From NCBI GenBank assembly GCA_033816765.1, contig CM066292.1, positions 310,001 to 374,000 on the forward strand: a stretch of 64,000 nucleotides of DNA. Direction: 5' to 3'. The notes below the pieces were generated by a model. It was not told the DNA's origin and did not search any database. It worked only from the letters and a program-made list of their open reading frames with translations. This DNA is from Nothopassalora personata. Its lineage: Eukaryota > Ascomycota > Dothideomycetes > Mycosphaerellales > Mycosphaerellaceae. Below, in pieces: positions 34,140 through 45,200 of this stretch. Position numbers and translations under genes: made by a program. The number at the start of each line of letters is the position of its first letter. The first letter of the stretch is position 1.

Positions 34140-36950
34140 TAGACGCCCGTACGGTACCTAAACTAGAAGCTACGTTCTCGTACGCGCTATTAACTACCTT
34201 CTTAACCCCGTCCTCGCTATAGTCCGCGTATATAATCTTAATTATACTACTAGGCGCTATCGTAGTTATATCCGCCTACTTCCTTCCGGTAATAGTATTC
34301 TTCCTAATCCTAAGGAAGGCTAAGCCCGATAGCGTATTAGGGCCTACGTATACGTATCCTATCGCGCCGTTATTATAGAGCTTAAACCTCGACTCTATCT
34401 TACTACCGTACCTAGTATATAACCTAATCTTAATCTTATATATAACCTTATCTATATTCCTATATTCGTAGGCTCTTAAAACTCGCTTTACGACGACGAT
34501 TATATATATACTTACGCTCGACTATACGTTATCGTTTTAATCGCGCTTCCTAGCTTATAGATAAACTAGCGTATAAGCCCGTACATCTTCGCTATTATAT
34601 ACTACCCCTTAGTTAGCTCCCTCTTCCCGCCCCTAATTACGTACCTACCCGTACCCCTAGCCCTAATCGAGCTCGGGGCTACGTATAAGCCCGCGTACGC
34701 TATCGTAGGCCCGATGCCGAGTAGGTTAATATACTTATGCCTATACGTAGGTACGGACTTGTATCTAGTCTCGTCGGGGAGTATACTTATATATAGAGTA
34801 GTACCTACGCTCGAGGTCCTATCTATGCCTATATACTCGTTATAGATAACGTTCTTCTTTATCTTCTTTATTGCGTCCTTACCTCTATCCGAGATAGTAT
34901 ACCCGCCCGTAGTCTTAAACGTCTAGTAGCGCGAGATTATAACTCCGACGTAGCTCTAGTACTCGGTAGAGATCCTCTTAATAATCTTATATATGTTCGT
35001 AATTACTAACGTATACTCCTACTTAAATAGCGTTACGTCGGGATTTTTAAACGCGTATATAGACGCGTTCTAGTCCTTATATAAGCCTACCCTCTTAGCC
35101 TCGCGCGAGATTCTACTTATAGTTGTACTTAAGTATAGGTCCTTATATAGGTCGTAGTATACATAGACGCTCGGGCTTATAATAATCTCTATAACTACGG
35201 TCTCGTACGAGTCTATAATGTAGCTTACGACGGCGCCTATACTCTTAGTTATAAGCTCGTATACGCTTATATACGTCTACGAGCTCTAGCTTACATACGA
35301 CTTATAGTACGAGATAATATGCTCGGTTGCGTTAACGTACTCGTCTATATCGGCGACTAAGCCTACGTCTATAAGCTTATTCGAGTCCTTATACGGGACC
35401 GTAAGCGTATAGTACGATAAGTATAGGGAGTATAGTAGGATTACATTCTTATATATATTTACGTTTACGTTCTTAGGCGTAATTAGTTACGTAACTAGCT
35501 AGCTACCGGGGTTTTAAACGCGTATACGAGCTCGATTATCTACCTCTTCTCGTATATAGTTACGACCTTCTTTAGGTACCTAATCCTTACCGTATTAATA
35601 GTCTTACTCGTAGACGTATTCAAGACGGTAGATAGTATCGTATTTAACTTCGCCGGCTTAGCCGTAGGCCTCTTTAGGTATATACTCGGGTTTAGGGTCC
35701 CGTTACTACCTACGGACATACCCGTTAGCCCGGATATAATTGTATTTACGTCTCCCTACTCGTTCTCGTTCTCGGGTATCTCTACGATTATCTTTAGGTT
35801 AGCGTATAAGAGCTAGGATACCGACTCGCTCGAGTTAATCTCCCTATTTATCCTCGTACTCGCGTTCTTAATCCTAACCTTACTTAAGTATACGTCTATA
35901 ATCGCGTTCGGGTACTTCTTTAGCTTTATATATACGCTATAGCCCCTCTCTATATATAAGTCCTTATCTACGTACTTCTTTATAAAGTACTCTATAACCT
36001 AGTACTTAGTCTTTAGTACGGTCTCGAGCATTAGCGTATATAAGGTCTTAGTCGTCTTTAAGAGGTCGTATACGTATAAGTATATACTCCTATTATAGAA
36101 TAAGGGGGGAGAATACGGACGTATCTATATATATGTTCCCGTTTAGGCCTAGGGTATAGAGTATAGTCCTTCTTATAAGTATATACGAGTACTCGTAGTA
36201 CGAGATAATTAGGAAGTAGTATATAAGCGCGTAGATAATCGTACTAAGGTAGGTAGATACGTACGCGTATAACGAGTTAAGCGTTTTAATCCTCCCGAAC
36301 GAGTATACGTCTACGAGGTCTACCTATAGATCTTATACCCTAGTCTATCTTCGACCTCTTAATCTAGCTAAGAGATACGCTTAACCTCCTCTTCGCGGAC
36401 GTAGCGTCGGTCGTACGGTACGCCTCGTACGTATCTAGCCTCTCGTTCCTCTTTACGATATTATCTACGTATACGTATATCATCCCGTATACGTCCCTCT
36501 TTATCTATAATACTAGGCTAGTATATATCTCTATAATCTTACCGAGGTATAAGTACCCGTTCGCGCTCCTTGAGTAGGTTAGGAGCCTAGACTTACTTAT
36601 TCTCCCGTATCCGTAGTAGACCGTAACTATATTCGTATATATATTCTAGACGCGTATACGACCTATATACCTTACCCCTTTAACTCGGGTAAACCTCCCT
36701 ATCCGTAGGCTAAGTACGAGTACGTAAACGTAGGATAAGCGATAATACGGACCCTAACGCGGATATTAGCGAGTATGTGTTCTTCTAGAAGCCCGTAGGT
36801 AAGTTCGCGTACTTTAGCTAGTAGTTTTACTCGCTATTAAATGTAGACGGACTTACGTTTACGCCTATAGAGTAGTATATAATATATAAGAATCCCGAGC
36901 TCTTTAGTAACTACGAGGTTATAAACGCAATCGTTAACTTACCCTTAGTT
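34140..36950 (-). pseudogene. Minus-strand relic genes downstream of the DNA polymerase, function unknown
   Basis: Several long minus-strand stretches are nearly free of stops or carry only RIP-type stops. Examples are GSKIESRFKLYNNGAIGYVY near 34370-34430, RGKDAIKKIKKNVIYNEYIG near 34830-34900, and FGRIKTLNSLYAYVSTYLST near 36210-36290. The frames shift between blocks, so at least two or three genes or decayed fragments are likely. No family is recognised. Their orientation follows the polymerase upstream and they share its mutation pattern, which suggests one ancestral unit. Confidence 0.4.
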
Positions 36951-39470
36951 CTTAATTCCGCTAATGACGAGTATATAAACACGTACTTACGGACGACTAA
37001 AACGTACTTCTAATTACGTCTACGTATATAACGACACTCGTAGTCCTTAACGTATTTAGACTTACGTACTACTTCCTACCTCTATTTATACTCCTCCTTA
37101 ACTCGTATATAAATAGTAGCCGCGAGACTATACCTAGGCCTACGGGTATAATTACGGAGTTGATAGCGCTAGTAATCCTCCTCGCAACCTACTTCTTACT
37201 TACGCTCGACGCCTTAACGCTAATCCTAATTAAGATACTTCTAGTCTTTAGGTTATAATTAACGTACGTAATATACGGCTAGGTATTAATCTTAACCTCG
37301 GCTATCTACGCGCTTACGGGTAGCTTCCTATTCTATAGCGCCCTTAGAATCCCGCCTACGATCTTAATTAACCCCTTAGTCTTATCTATCTCCGAGAATA
37401 GGCCTTTAAGTGTAAATATTACCTTCTTTAAGTTATACTTTACGATAGGGAGCGCGTCCTTCTTTACGATCGCTAACCCCTTCGTCCCTAGGCTACCGTT
37501 CTAGTTTACGGCCCTATACTTCTTCTTAGCTAAGATTATAATCGACGAGTAGTTTTCCTTAATATCGGCACCTACCTCTACGAACACGGTCCCCTTCGTA
37601 GCCTTCTTAATAGCCCTCTTTACCTTTATACCCGTAATCTCGTATACTAATTCGCTCCTTAGCCCGACCTAGATAAAGATTAAGTCCGTATTACTATAGA
37701 TTACCTTAAACCCGTACTACTCCGCGCTTCTAATTATAAGCTGAACGTAGTACCTAGTAAGGTACGTAATAATAGCCGCGTACGTCTTTAAGCTAATAGC
37801 CCCGTACCTACTCCCTATTACGCCGTAGGCGCTAACCGTAAGTAGCTTATTCGACTAGGCCGCAATGTCGTCCCCCTTCGCCTTAACCCTCTTACGCCTA
37901 ATAATAAGTATATCTAGGAGCGAGCTTAATATCGAGTCCTTACTCCTCCGTACGTATTTAAAGTCGCTTATAATCCTTATTAAGACTAGGTCCTCGTACT
38001 TAACTACGTCGTCCTCTATTATCCCTACTAGGACGTAATTAATATCGTAACTAAGCTTAGTAGCGAGTTCTGACGGGCTAGATAACAAGTAGTAGCTATT
38101 AATAAAGACCCCGATCTTCGATATAATCGAGCCGTATAACGAGTTTCCGTTAATAATAATAACGTCCTTATAGTACCTAGGCTTAGGCTCGAGTATAAAG
38201 CCGCCCTTAAACTCCCTCTCGTCCGCGTCTAAGCTCCTACTTAGGTCTAAGTATATATTTATAGATATAGCCCTAGACATCTTAAGGTAGTAGACTATAT
38301 ACCCGGTATTACCCCTAATAGCGTCCTAGATCGGGCTCCTAGATATATCTACGAGAGCTAAGTACCTCTCGTATATCCTTATCTTCTTAGCTAGGAGCGC
38401 GTATAGGTCCGAGCCCTAAGCATTATAGATAAGTATATCCGTAACGTTATATAAGTCTAAGTTCTTAATTATTATCTACCCCGCGTCTAGCTTCGAGGGT
38501 AGGTCTATCCTCGAGGCTAGGTACGCGAGCCTAATCGAGTTCTAGTCCTTCCTCTAGTACTTATCTACGTTATATATTAAGTCTATAACCGAGACTCCGT
38601 TTAGTAGCCTCTAATAGACCGCCTCTCTAGTATTACCTAGCCTCCTATCCTCGAATATACTATTAAACCCGTTAACCGTTACGGAGTAGGTTACGAGCTA
38701 CTATAGGTTAAAGCCGAAGCCGTTATAGATATTTACAAAGTCGGGGCTTAGTATATTTAGGATCTTAAACGCCTTTATAACCGCGTTAGCGCTCGACCCT
38801 ACCTTAATAAATACGGGCTTCCTCCTATTATTAACCTCTACCTCGCTATAGAACCCGAACGTATAGATGTAGTAGTATAAATTAGGGACCTCGTCGTTAA
38901 ACTAGGCCCCGTTCGAGATTGTAATACTAATAAGGTCGTTATACGGGAGCGGTATATTACCCTTCCTCGCGAACGTACTTATCTTAAGATCTAGACCTAC
39001 GATAAAGAACGGGTATGTAGTACCGGGATAGTACCTATACCCCCGCCCGAGCCTAAACCGAAGCCCGTAGCCGAGTATAAGCGTAGGAGCTAGGACTCGT
39101 TTATACTCGAGGTAATAAGTACTACCTTAGACCCGGGTATATCCGCGTCTACGTTAAGAAGTACGCTACTAGGTACGTCTACGCTAATATCCGTCGATAC
39201 GATTATCCTCTCGCTTCCCTACCCTAGCCTAAACGAGACGCCGTGTACGTATACGGTCCTAATCTAGAGCGGGATCCTAGATACGCTATTAATCTAGCTT
39301 AAGATAATAACCTAGCCCGCGTCTATAAGCCTCCTTATATCGTAGTTATCGAGCTTATCTACGAGCTTATATAGGCTAATCTCCTCGCTAATATACGGGA
39401 GCTTAGTAATAATAGGGGGCGTAAGTAGGGATATAGCGGTATTTATAAGTATTATAGTACCCCGAACTAC
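36950..39470 (-). pseudogene. RIP-killed family B DNA polymerase with 3'-5' exonuclease domain
   Basis: The minus-strand frame shows the family B motifs in order. Exo I-like GLDLKISTF is near 38996-38961, Exo II-like PDFVNIYNGFGFN near 38746-38706, and Exo III-like YNVTDILIYNA near 38452-38419. Polymerase motif A is NGNSLYGSII (38155-38119), motif B NKLLTVSAYG (37855-37822), and motif C YSNTDLIFI (37700-37673, canonical YGDTDS). KKKY is near 37532-37508, followed by KGLAIVKKDALPIVK, which resembles the delta/viral-type C-terminal palm region. A 141-codon piece (38280-37855) is still open. Elsewhere TAG replaces Trp or Gln. This is not a normal component of LTR elements; replicative mobile elements and DNA viruses carry such polymerases. 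It is certainly non-functional. Which lineage it belongs to is open. Confidence 0.85.
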
Positions 39471-40173
39471 GTACGTACGTTATCGCCTACGAGACTACGG
39501 ACCCGCTTAAGATAGTAATTACGACGATAGCTAATCTACTATAGTAGTACTTAGTAGTATCCGTGATACGATAGGGGAAGCATTTATATATATAATTCTA
39601 GAGATAAGTATATATACCTAAAAAGCTAAAGGGCCGTAGTTATCTAGCTATTACGTCGTCTAGGAGAGTTCTCTACGGTCTAGTAGATATTAAGGGTAAC
39701 GCAGTTAGTGTAGCTCGCGGCGCGTTAGTTTATCTACGTATATACGTCTCTTTAAATGCTTCACTATTGCTATAGCTACTTTAGTTAGGTACCTACCCTC
39801 TCGGTACTATTAAATGCCTCTTACCTACTAACTATATTCTTAGATATCTATCCTATCCTATCTACTTATATCCTATAGAAGGCACGTTTACTCCGATCCT
39901 ACTTAGTTATACTATTCTCTCAGTCGTAATTAGGTGTAGGTCTCGCTAGCGTAAGAATATAGTAGGTCTAGAAGAGTTCTAAATAATAGAGTCGATACTA
40001 GGAGATTATCAAGTAACGTAAGGCTAAAGCCCTAGAAGATCTAAGTAATAAGATTCTCCTTAACTATTTATCTACCTATAAGATAAGCGCTACTCGACGG
40101 GAATGGGCGGTTAATGTCTAGCACATAAATGTTCTTAGCTAAAGCGTTAAAGGTAGAGCTTACGAAAAGGTGT
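39471..40173. other. Non-coding RIP-degraded stretch before element B
   Basis: About 0.7 kb with no frame I can support. It begins near a CGTACGTACGT palindrome (about 39470-39480). It may hold the upstream region or a terminus of the polymerase-bearing relic. Confidence 0.4.
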
Positions 40174-40178
40174 AGCTT
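40174..40178 (+). repeat. Target-site duplication of element B (left copy)
   Basis: AGCTT, repeated at 47306-47310. Confidence 0.97.
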
Positions 40179-40371
40179 TGTCACCGTACCGGCGCCCATT
40201 CACCTCGATCCGCGCGCACGTGCGTGGGCACCACAAGCGCGCCGCTGACTAAGCCGCTGACTAATCGGCTTGGCGCTCCCTTAAGTATCTCGCGCTCTCC
40301 GCGCCTCTCTTAGATAGCTATCTATTCGACTTGTACCTTATCCGACCACGTGCTTGCACCTGCTTGTGACA
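40179..40371 (+). repeat. 5' LTR of element B
   Basis: 193 bp, identical to 47113-47305. It contains two direct copies of GCCGCTGACTAA, the 10-mer CGGCTTGGCG (40266-40275), a TATA-like TTAAGTAT (40281-40288) and the palindrome TAGATAGCTATCTA (40311-40324). Confidence 0.98.
40266..40316 (+). promoter_or_regulatory. Predicted LTR promoter of element B
   Basis: CGGCTTGGCG, 5 nt, TTAAGTAT, then a predicted transcript start near 40316, about 30 bp after the TATA-like box. The start is placed there because the 14 nt from 40316 are exactly those complementary to the primer site. Confidence 0.45.
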
Positions 40372-40373
40372 CT

Positions 40374-40387
40374 TCGAATAGATAGCT
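40374..40387 (+). promoter_or_regulatory. Self-primer binding site of element B
   Basis: TCGAATAGATAGCT, 2 nt after the 5' LTR, is a perfect 14-nt reverse complement of AGCTATCTATTCGA in the LTR (40316-40329). In Tf1-type elements the 5' end of the RNA folds back onto such a site, is cleaved and primes minus-strand synthesis. No tRNA-type site is seen. Confidence 0.75.
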
Positions 40388-42182
40388 GAACTTGGCTGAT
40401 CTGTGCGGGCACGAGTTCATCGAGGATGAGACAGAAGACGAAGGAGCGGGCACGAGTGCAAGCGCACCTGAGAGGAGGGTTACTATCGACAACTTCCAGG
40501 AAGCTTTTGACTCACTGAATGGGCTGAACGCCGATAAGTTCAAGAAGACGGTCAACGACCACCCTCAAGCGATCCACAAGATCCTGTGCGACATCGAGTC
40601 AGACCATCGCCGCACACACAAACTAAATGCGACACTCGAGATGGCCAACCGCATCAACCTCCGTAAGGCGCAAGATGCAAAGGACCAGATGGACCGACTC
40701 GAGGATGCGATTGGTGAGGAACAAGCGGAGAACACCACTCTCAAGGAGGAAATCACCAAGTTGAAGGAGGAGATCGCAAAGCACGATAACACCATCAACG
40801 TCGACCCCGATGAACTTATCCAAGCCAAGGCTGATACGGCCAAGGCCACGGAAGCTAAGAAGCTGTACCGCACCCAGTGCAAGGCAGCTGAGGCCAAGCT
40901 TGTAGCTGCCGAGGAACGCATTGCTGAGCTCGAGAAGCAAAAGAAGGAACGAGGGCGGTCCAAGGAGAAACAGGACCCACCTCCGCAGAGAACGGAGTCC
41001 GAAGAGTCGCTGGAGCGTCGCCAGAATGGCGGCAAGCCAAACAAGCCTCAGAAGTCCGGCAAGCCCACGAAGAACAACGGAGATCCTGATTCGTCTGACT
41101 CTTCGGACGACGAGGATGGTGACAAGGACAAGAACCGCAAGAACAGTCGCAAGAGCGGTAGTCGCGAGAGGGCTAGTAAGAAGACGGACTCAGATGGCAA
41201 CCCCATCTCGGCATACACCACATATGATGCCAACATGACTACCGGCATCAAGTCTTCTACCGAACCGAAGGCCCCTACCAAGTTCGACCCGAAGAGCGAC
41301 GACATCAAGTTTCAAGAATGGCAGCGTGCTGCTGAAGCTAAGCTGCAAGCATCCAAGTACCGTACAGTAAAGGACTCCCTTCAAAACGTCCAGAGCTGGC
41401 TGAAGAACGGCGCTTGGACATATGTCGACTCAAAGATTCCTAGTCTCACCAAGTCCACGGATGGCACAACTACCCAGTATGCCTCCGTTGATGAGATGAT
41501 GGAGGATCTGGCTAAGCGCTACGGCACCCGCAACGCCCACGCCAACGCCATGACCAAGCTCAACACTCTTCAGCAAGGCGACAAGGAGAAGTTCAGCGAC
41601 TTCTACCCATCCTTCCGCGAGAACGCCGACATCGTCAATCTGGACAACGGCGCCGAGGAGAAGAAGCTCGAGAAGGACTTCTTACTCCGCAAGCTGAATG
41701 CGCGCTACGACAACCGCATTATGAACGAGGATACGGCCAAGATGACTCTCGAACAAGTTGTCTCAGCACTGTACGATTACGAGGACAAGTTTGAAGCCTA
41801 CGACCTTAAGCACGGCAAGACCAGCAACAAGACCCAAGGTGACAAGAAGAACACCAAGGGTGGCGATGACAAGAAGGATAGCACTTCGAGCGGTGGAGGC
41901 AACACGAACACCACTACCAACCCGAATGCTAAGACCAAGTGGGCTGACCGTCCTCAGCAGTATCAGCACATCCAGCCTCTGGATGCGACTCGAGCCCAAG
42001 AATGCATCGACCAGAATCGGTGTCTGAAGTGCGAAGAAGAGGGACACCGCCGCGTTGACACAGACCAGTGTCCACTGCGCGATGTTGCCCGCCGTCCTTT
42101 CGCACCAGGTTACAACCCAAGCAACAACCGTCGCAATGGTGGTGGCAATGCCAACAACAACGGCGGCGCGGGAAACGCCTAG
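40386..42182 (+). CDS. gag: Gag polyprotein, element B (no AUG start)
   Basis: The frame opens right after an in-frame TAG at 40383-40385 and runs to TAG at 42180-42182. The first in-frame ATG is at 40641, inside the coiled coil, yet the codons before it look coding (acidic GHEFIEDETEDEGAG). Translation may begin at a non-AUG codon (CTG 40386 or TTG 40392), at 40641, or after splicing. Counting from 40392, a coiled coil covers about residues 85-190, then a Ser/Asp and Arg/Ser/Lys-rich linker (about 200-275). The capsid core is about 300-465, followed by a Lys/Asn/Gly-rich stretch and a zinc knuckle with C544, C547, H552 and C560 (CX2CX4HX7C, long). It overlaps pol through the -1 site at 42170-42176. 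Apart from the missing AUG it is intact. Confidence 0.9.
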   Translation: MNLADLCGHEFIEDETEDEGAGTSASAPERRVTIDNFQEAFDSLNGLNADKFKKTVNDHPQAIHKILCDIESDHRRTHKLNATLEMANRINLRKAQDAKDQMDRLEDAIGEEQAENTTLKEEITKLKEEIAKHDNTINVDPDELIQAKADTAKATEAKKLYRTQCKAAEAKLVAAEERIAELEKQKKERGRSKEKQDPPPQRTESEESLERRQNGGKPNKPQKSGKPTKNNGDPDSSDSSDDEDGDKDKNRKNSRKSGSRERASKKTDSDGNPISAYTTYDANMTTGIKSSTEPKAPTKFDPKSDDIKFQEWQRAAEAKLQASKYRTVKDSLQNVQSWLKNGAWTYVDSKIPSLTKSTDGTTTQYASVDEMMEDLAKRYGTRNAHANAMTKLNTLQQGDKEKFSDFYPSFRENADIVNLDNGAEEKKLEKDFLLRKLNARYDNRIMNEDTAKMTLEQVVSALYDYEDKFEAYDLKHGKTSNKTQGDKKNTKGGDDKKDSTSSGGGNTNTTTNPNAKTKWADRPQQYQHIQPLDATRAQECIDQNRCLKCEEEGHRRVDTDQCPLRDVARRPFAPGYNPSNNRRNGGGNANNNGGAGNA

Positions 42183-42212
42183 TCCACTCTGTGAGCGCAA
42201 CACACAGTGGAC
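42170..42212 (+). promoter_or_regulatory. -1 programmed ribosomal frameshift site, element B
   Basis: The heptamer G GGA AAC (42170-42176) lies in the gag frame two codons before its stop. After a 5-nt spacer comes a hairpin. GTCCACT (42182-42188) pairs with AGTGGAC (42206-42212), then a C-C mismatch, then TGTG (42190-42193) pairs with CACA (42201-42204), with a 7-nt loop. The pol frame is exactly -1. Confidence 0.9.
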
Positions 42213-45200
42213 CGCACGAGTCACGAGTACAAGAGCATGAACATGAGCAAGGACCTCCTGAGAGAGGCAAGGTTTTGAGCATATCGGCACACTCCCTGCT
42301 GGCTGCAAACCACTCTGTAGATGAACACAATCCAGTGATAGCTTCTCATTTGGTTATGCCATGCACAGTGAATGGAAAGATCCCTGCTCAAACCTTTCAT
42401 GATGATGGTGCTAACTCTACGTACTTCGACATCGACTTTGCGCGCAGAAATAACCTTGATATGATACAACTGCCCAACCCCATGGGGCTGATGTTAGCAG
42501 ACGGCCAACCTGCTAGTGACCTAATCACTCACAGAACAACGGCACAGATCCAGATCGGCGACCACGTGGAGACAAGGTCTGGTTACTGCGCATCACTGGA
42601 ATATGATGTAGTCCTCGGCCGACCCTGGCACGACGAGCATCAGCCTGTGTTCCACTATGCGTCAGGAACCATGACTCTGTTCTCAGCCTATTGCCGCGCC
42701 AACTGCTTGAGGAGCACTGAACCCGTATGCGTGCAGTCTATCAACGACAAAGGAACCACGCCGGTGTGCATCCTGCAGACCGAAATGCCAGTGCTCGAAC
42801 CCTCCAGATCCAACTTCGCTAACTACGTACGACCTTACGTAGAGGATGAAGATGAACCCGTCCCAGCTGTGGTTCAGGAGACACACAACACGAAGGCAGC
42901 CATGCGGCATGCAGTAGACCTTGAAGAAGAACTGGAAGCATCACACCACGCCCGTAAGCCATTACCTGCTGATGGTCCTGACACTCTGAAGCGTCCGGCT
43001 CGACACACCAAGAAGGCGCCGAAGCCTATGCCAGAAGAACCCGAGATCGATATCAAACCCATCACGGCAGAGGCGCTTAGGCGAATGAGTCGCAGGCAAG
43101 GCTGTGAAATTCATATGATGTGGATGTTTGATCCGAAAGAAGACCTTGACAAACAAGTCGCTCGCGATCCCCTCTCAGCTTGTGCGCTGAAGGCATTCGG
43201 CATGCGAGCTAAGCCCGTAAGAGGAGGCACGGCTGCGATGTTGGTGGACTCCAACACTCAGGAGAACATGGACAGATTGGAGAAGTCCCCGGGTGATTAC
43301 ACCCAGCGACAACTCAATGCATCTGCCGTGTCAGCCGACGACTATCAGCGATTCATGAACGGCAAAGACAAAGACCAAGATCCTACCCCTTTGCTGCCGG
43401 TTGAATTCCGAGAAATGGCCAGACTGTTCAGCCGCAAGGAGGCAGACAAGGTGCCACCAAGGAGACCAGGTGTGGACCACGAGATCAAACTGAAGAACGG
43501 TCAAACCCCTCCGTTTCGAAGACCATACTCCTTCTCCGCTCGGGAAAACGAGGTCATTAAAAAATGGGTCGATGACCAGCTCGAAAAAGGCTTCATCCAG
43601 CGCAGTGTGTCACCAGCAGCAGCACCTGTTCTGATAGTAAAGAAACCAGGCGGAGGACTCCGCGTTTGTGTCGACTATCGTGCACTGAACGCGCTGACCA
43701 CAAAGAGCAGGTACCCAATCCCTCTCTTTCAGGAAACGCTAGACCGCATTGCAGGCGCGCAATGGTTCACTAAGCTGGATGTCATTGCAGCATTCAACCG
43801 TATCCGCATTGCAGCAGGGGATGAATGGAAAACGGCATTCACTACTAGGTATGGGCAGTTCGAATGCGTGGTTATGCCCTTTGGATTATGCAATGCGCCA
43901 GGAACATTCCAATCCTTCATTAACGACACTCTGAGGGAGTTCTTGGATGACTTCGTATCATGCTACCTGGATGATGCACTTGTATTCAGCAAAACCAGGG
44001 AAGAGCACGTCCAACATGTGCTAAAGGTTCTGAGAAAGCTCGACGCTGCTGGACTGCAGCTCGACATCGACAAGTGCGAGTTCTTCAGACATGAGACCAC
44101 ATATCTTGGCGTGATTATTACGAACGAAGGCATCAAAATGGATCCAGCCAAGATCGAATGCGTGAAGAACTGGCCTACTCCCGCCAACGTTACCGATATT
44201 TTGTCGTTCACGGGGTTTGCCAACTTCTATCGGCGGTTCATCAAAGACTTTAGCAAGATCTGTTTGCCCATGACCAAACTCACGCGCAAGAACGTACCAT
44301 GGGAATGGTCAGAGTCGTGCCAACGAGCATTCGACGCGCTGAAACAGGCATTCATCGACGCCCCTACACTGAAGCACTTCTATCCAGGAAGAGAAACGAT
44401 TCTCGAAACAGATGCCTCGGATTACGTGACCGCAGCAGTCCTTTCTCAACGAGATGAGAATGGCGTACTTCATCCGATCGCATACATGTCCAAGAAGATG
44501 GATCCGCAACAGTGCAATTACGACATCTATGACAAGGAGCTTTTGGCGATCGTACAAGCTTTCGAAGAATGGCGCCCGGAGCTAACCGTCAACGAGTACG
44601 GCACTGACGACTACGAGAATCTGCCAGACCCCGACTCTGCAGAGGACAAGCCTACTCTCGTGTATTCTGATCACAAGAACCTTGAATGGTTCATGAGTAC
44701 GAAACAGCTTAACCGAAGGCAAGCTAGGTGGGCCGAGTTCCTGTCCCAATTCTTCTTCAAGATAGTGTACCGACCAGGCGTACAAGGCACGAAGCCGGAC
44801 AGTCTCACACGGCGCTCACAGGACCTTCCTGTGCCTGGCGATCTTACTGATCCGCGCAATCAGCAACAACATCAGATATTGCTTGGGCCAGACCGGGTTC
44901 TGAATCTGTCCTCCACGAGAGTCCTTAGCGCCTCCGCCAACGACGTCGTGACTCCGCTCACCACCGCCATCCGAGAATTGTATGCGCAGCCAGAGGCAGA
45001 GGAGGCCGTCCAACAACTGGAACGCGATGAGCCATGCACGCTGCTACGAAAACATCGTATCGACGACCGTCATGCAGTGCCAGTTGGGGGAATGATATAC
45101 ATCAAGAACATCTATGGCGGATACAGCCTGTTCGTTCCACCAGAGTCAGAAGATGCCCTTGATGAAGGAGAAGTGCCGGTGCGCACTCGCATCGTGCAAG

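Noticed and set aside
37855..38280. An intact small gene of 141 codons
   Set aside because: It starts and ends inside the larger polymerase relic and contains motif A; it is an open remnant, not a separate gene.
41763..42308. Minus-strand open frames opposite gag/pol of element B
   Set aside because: Shadows of the real genes; translation is biased and unlike any family.
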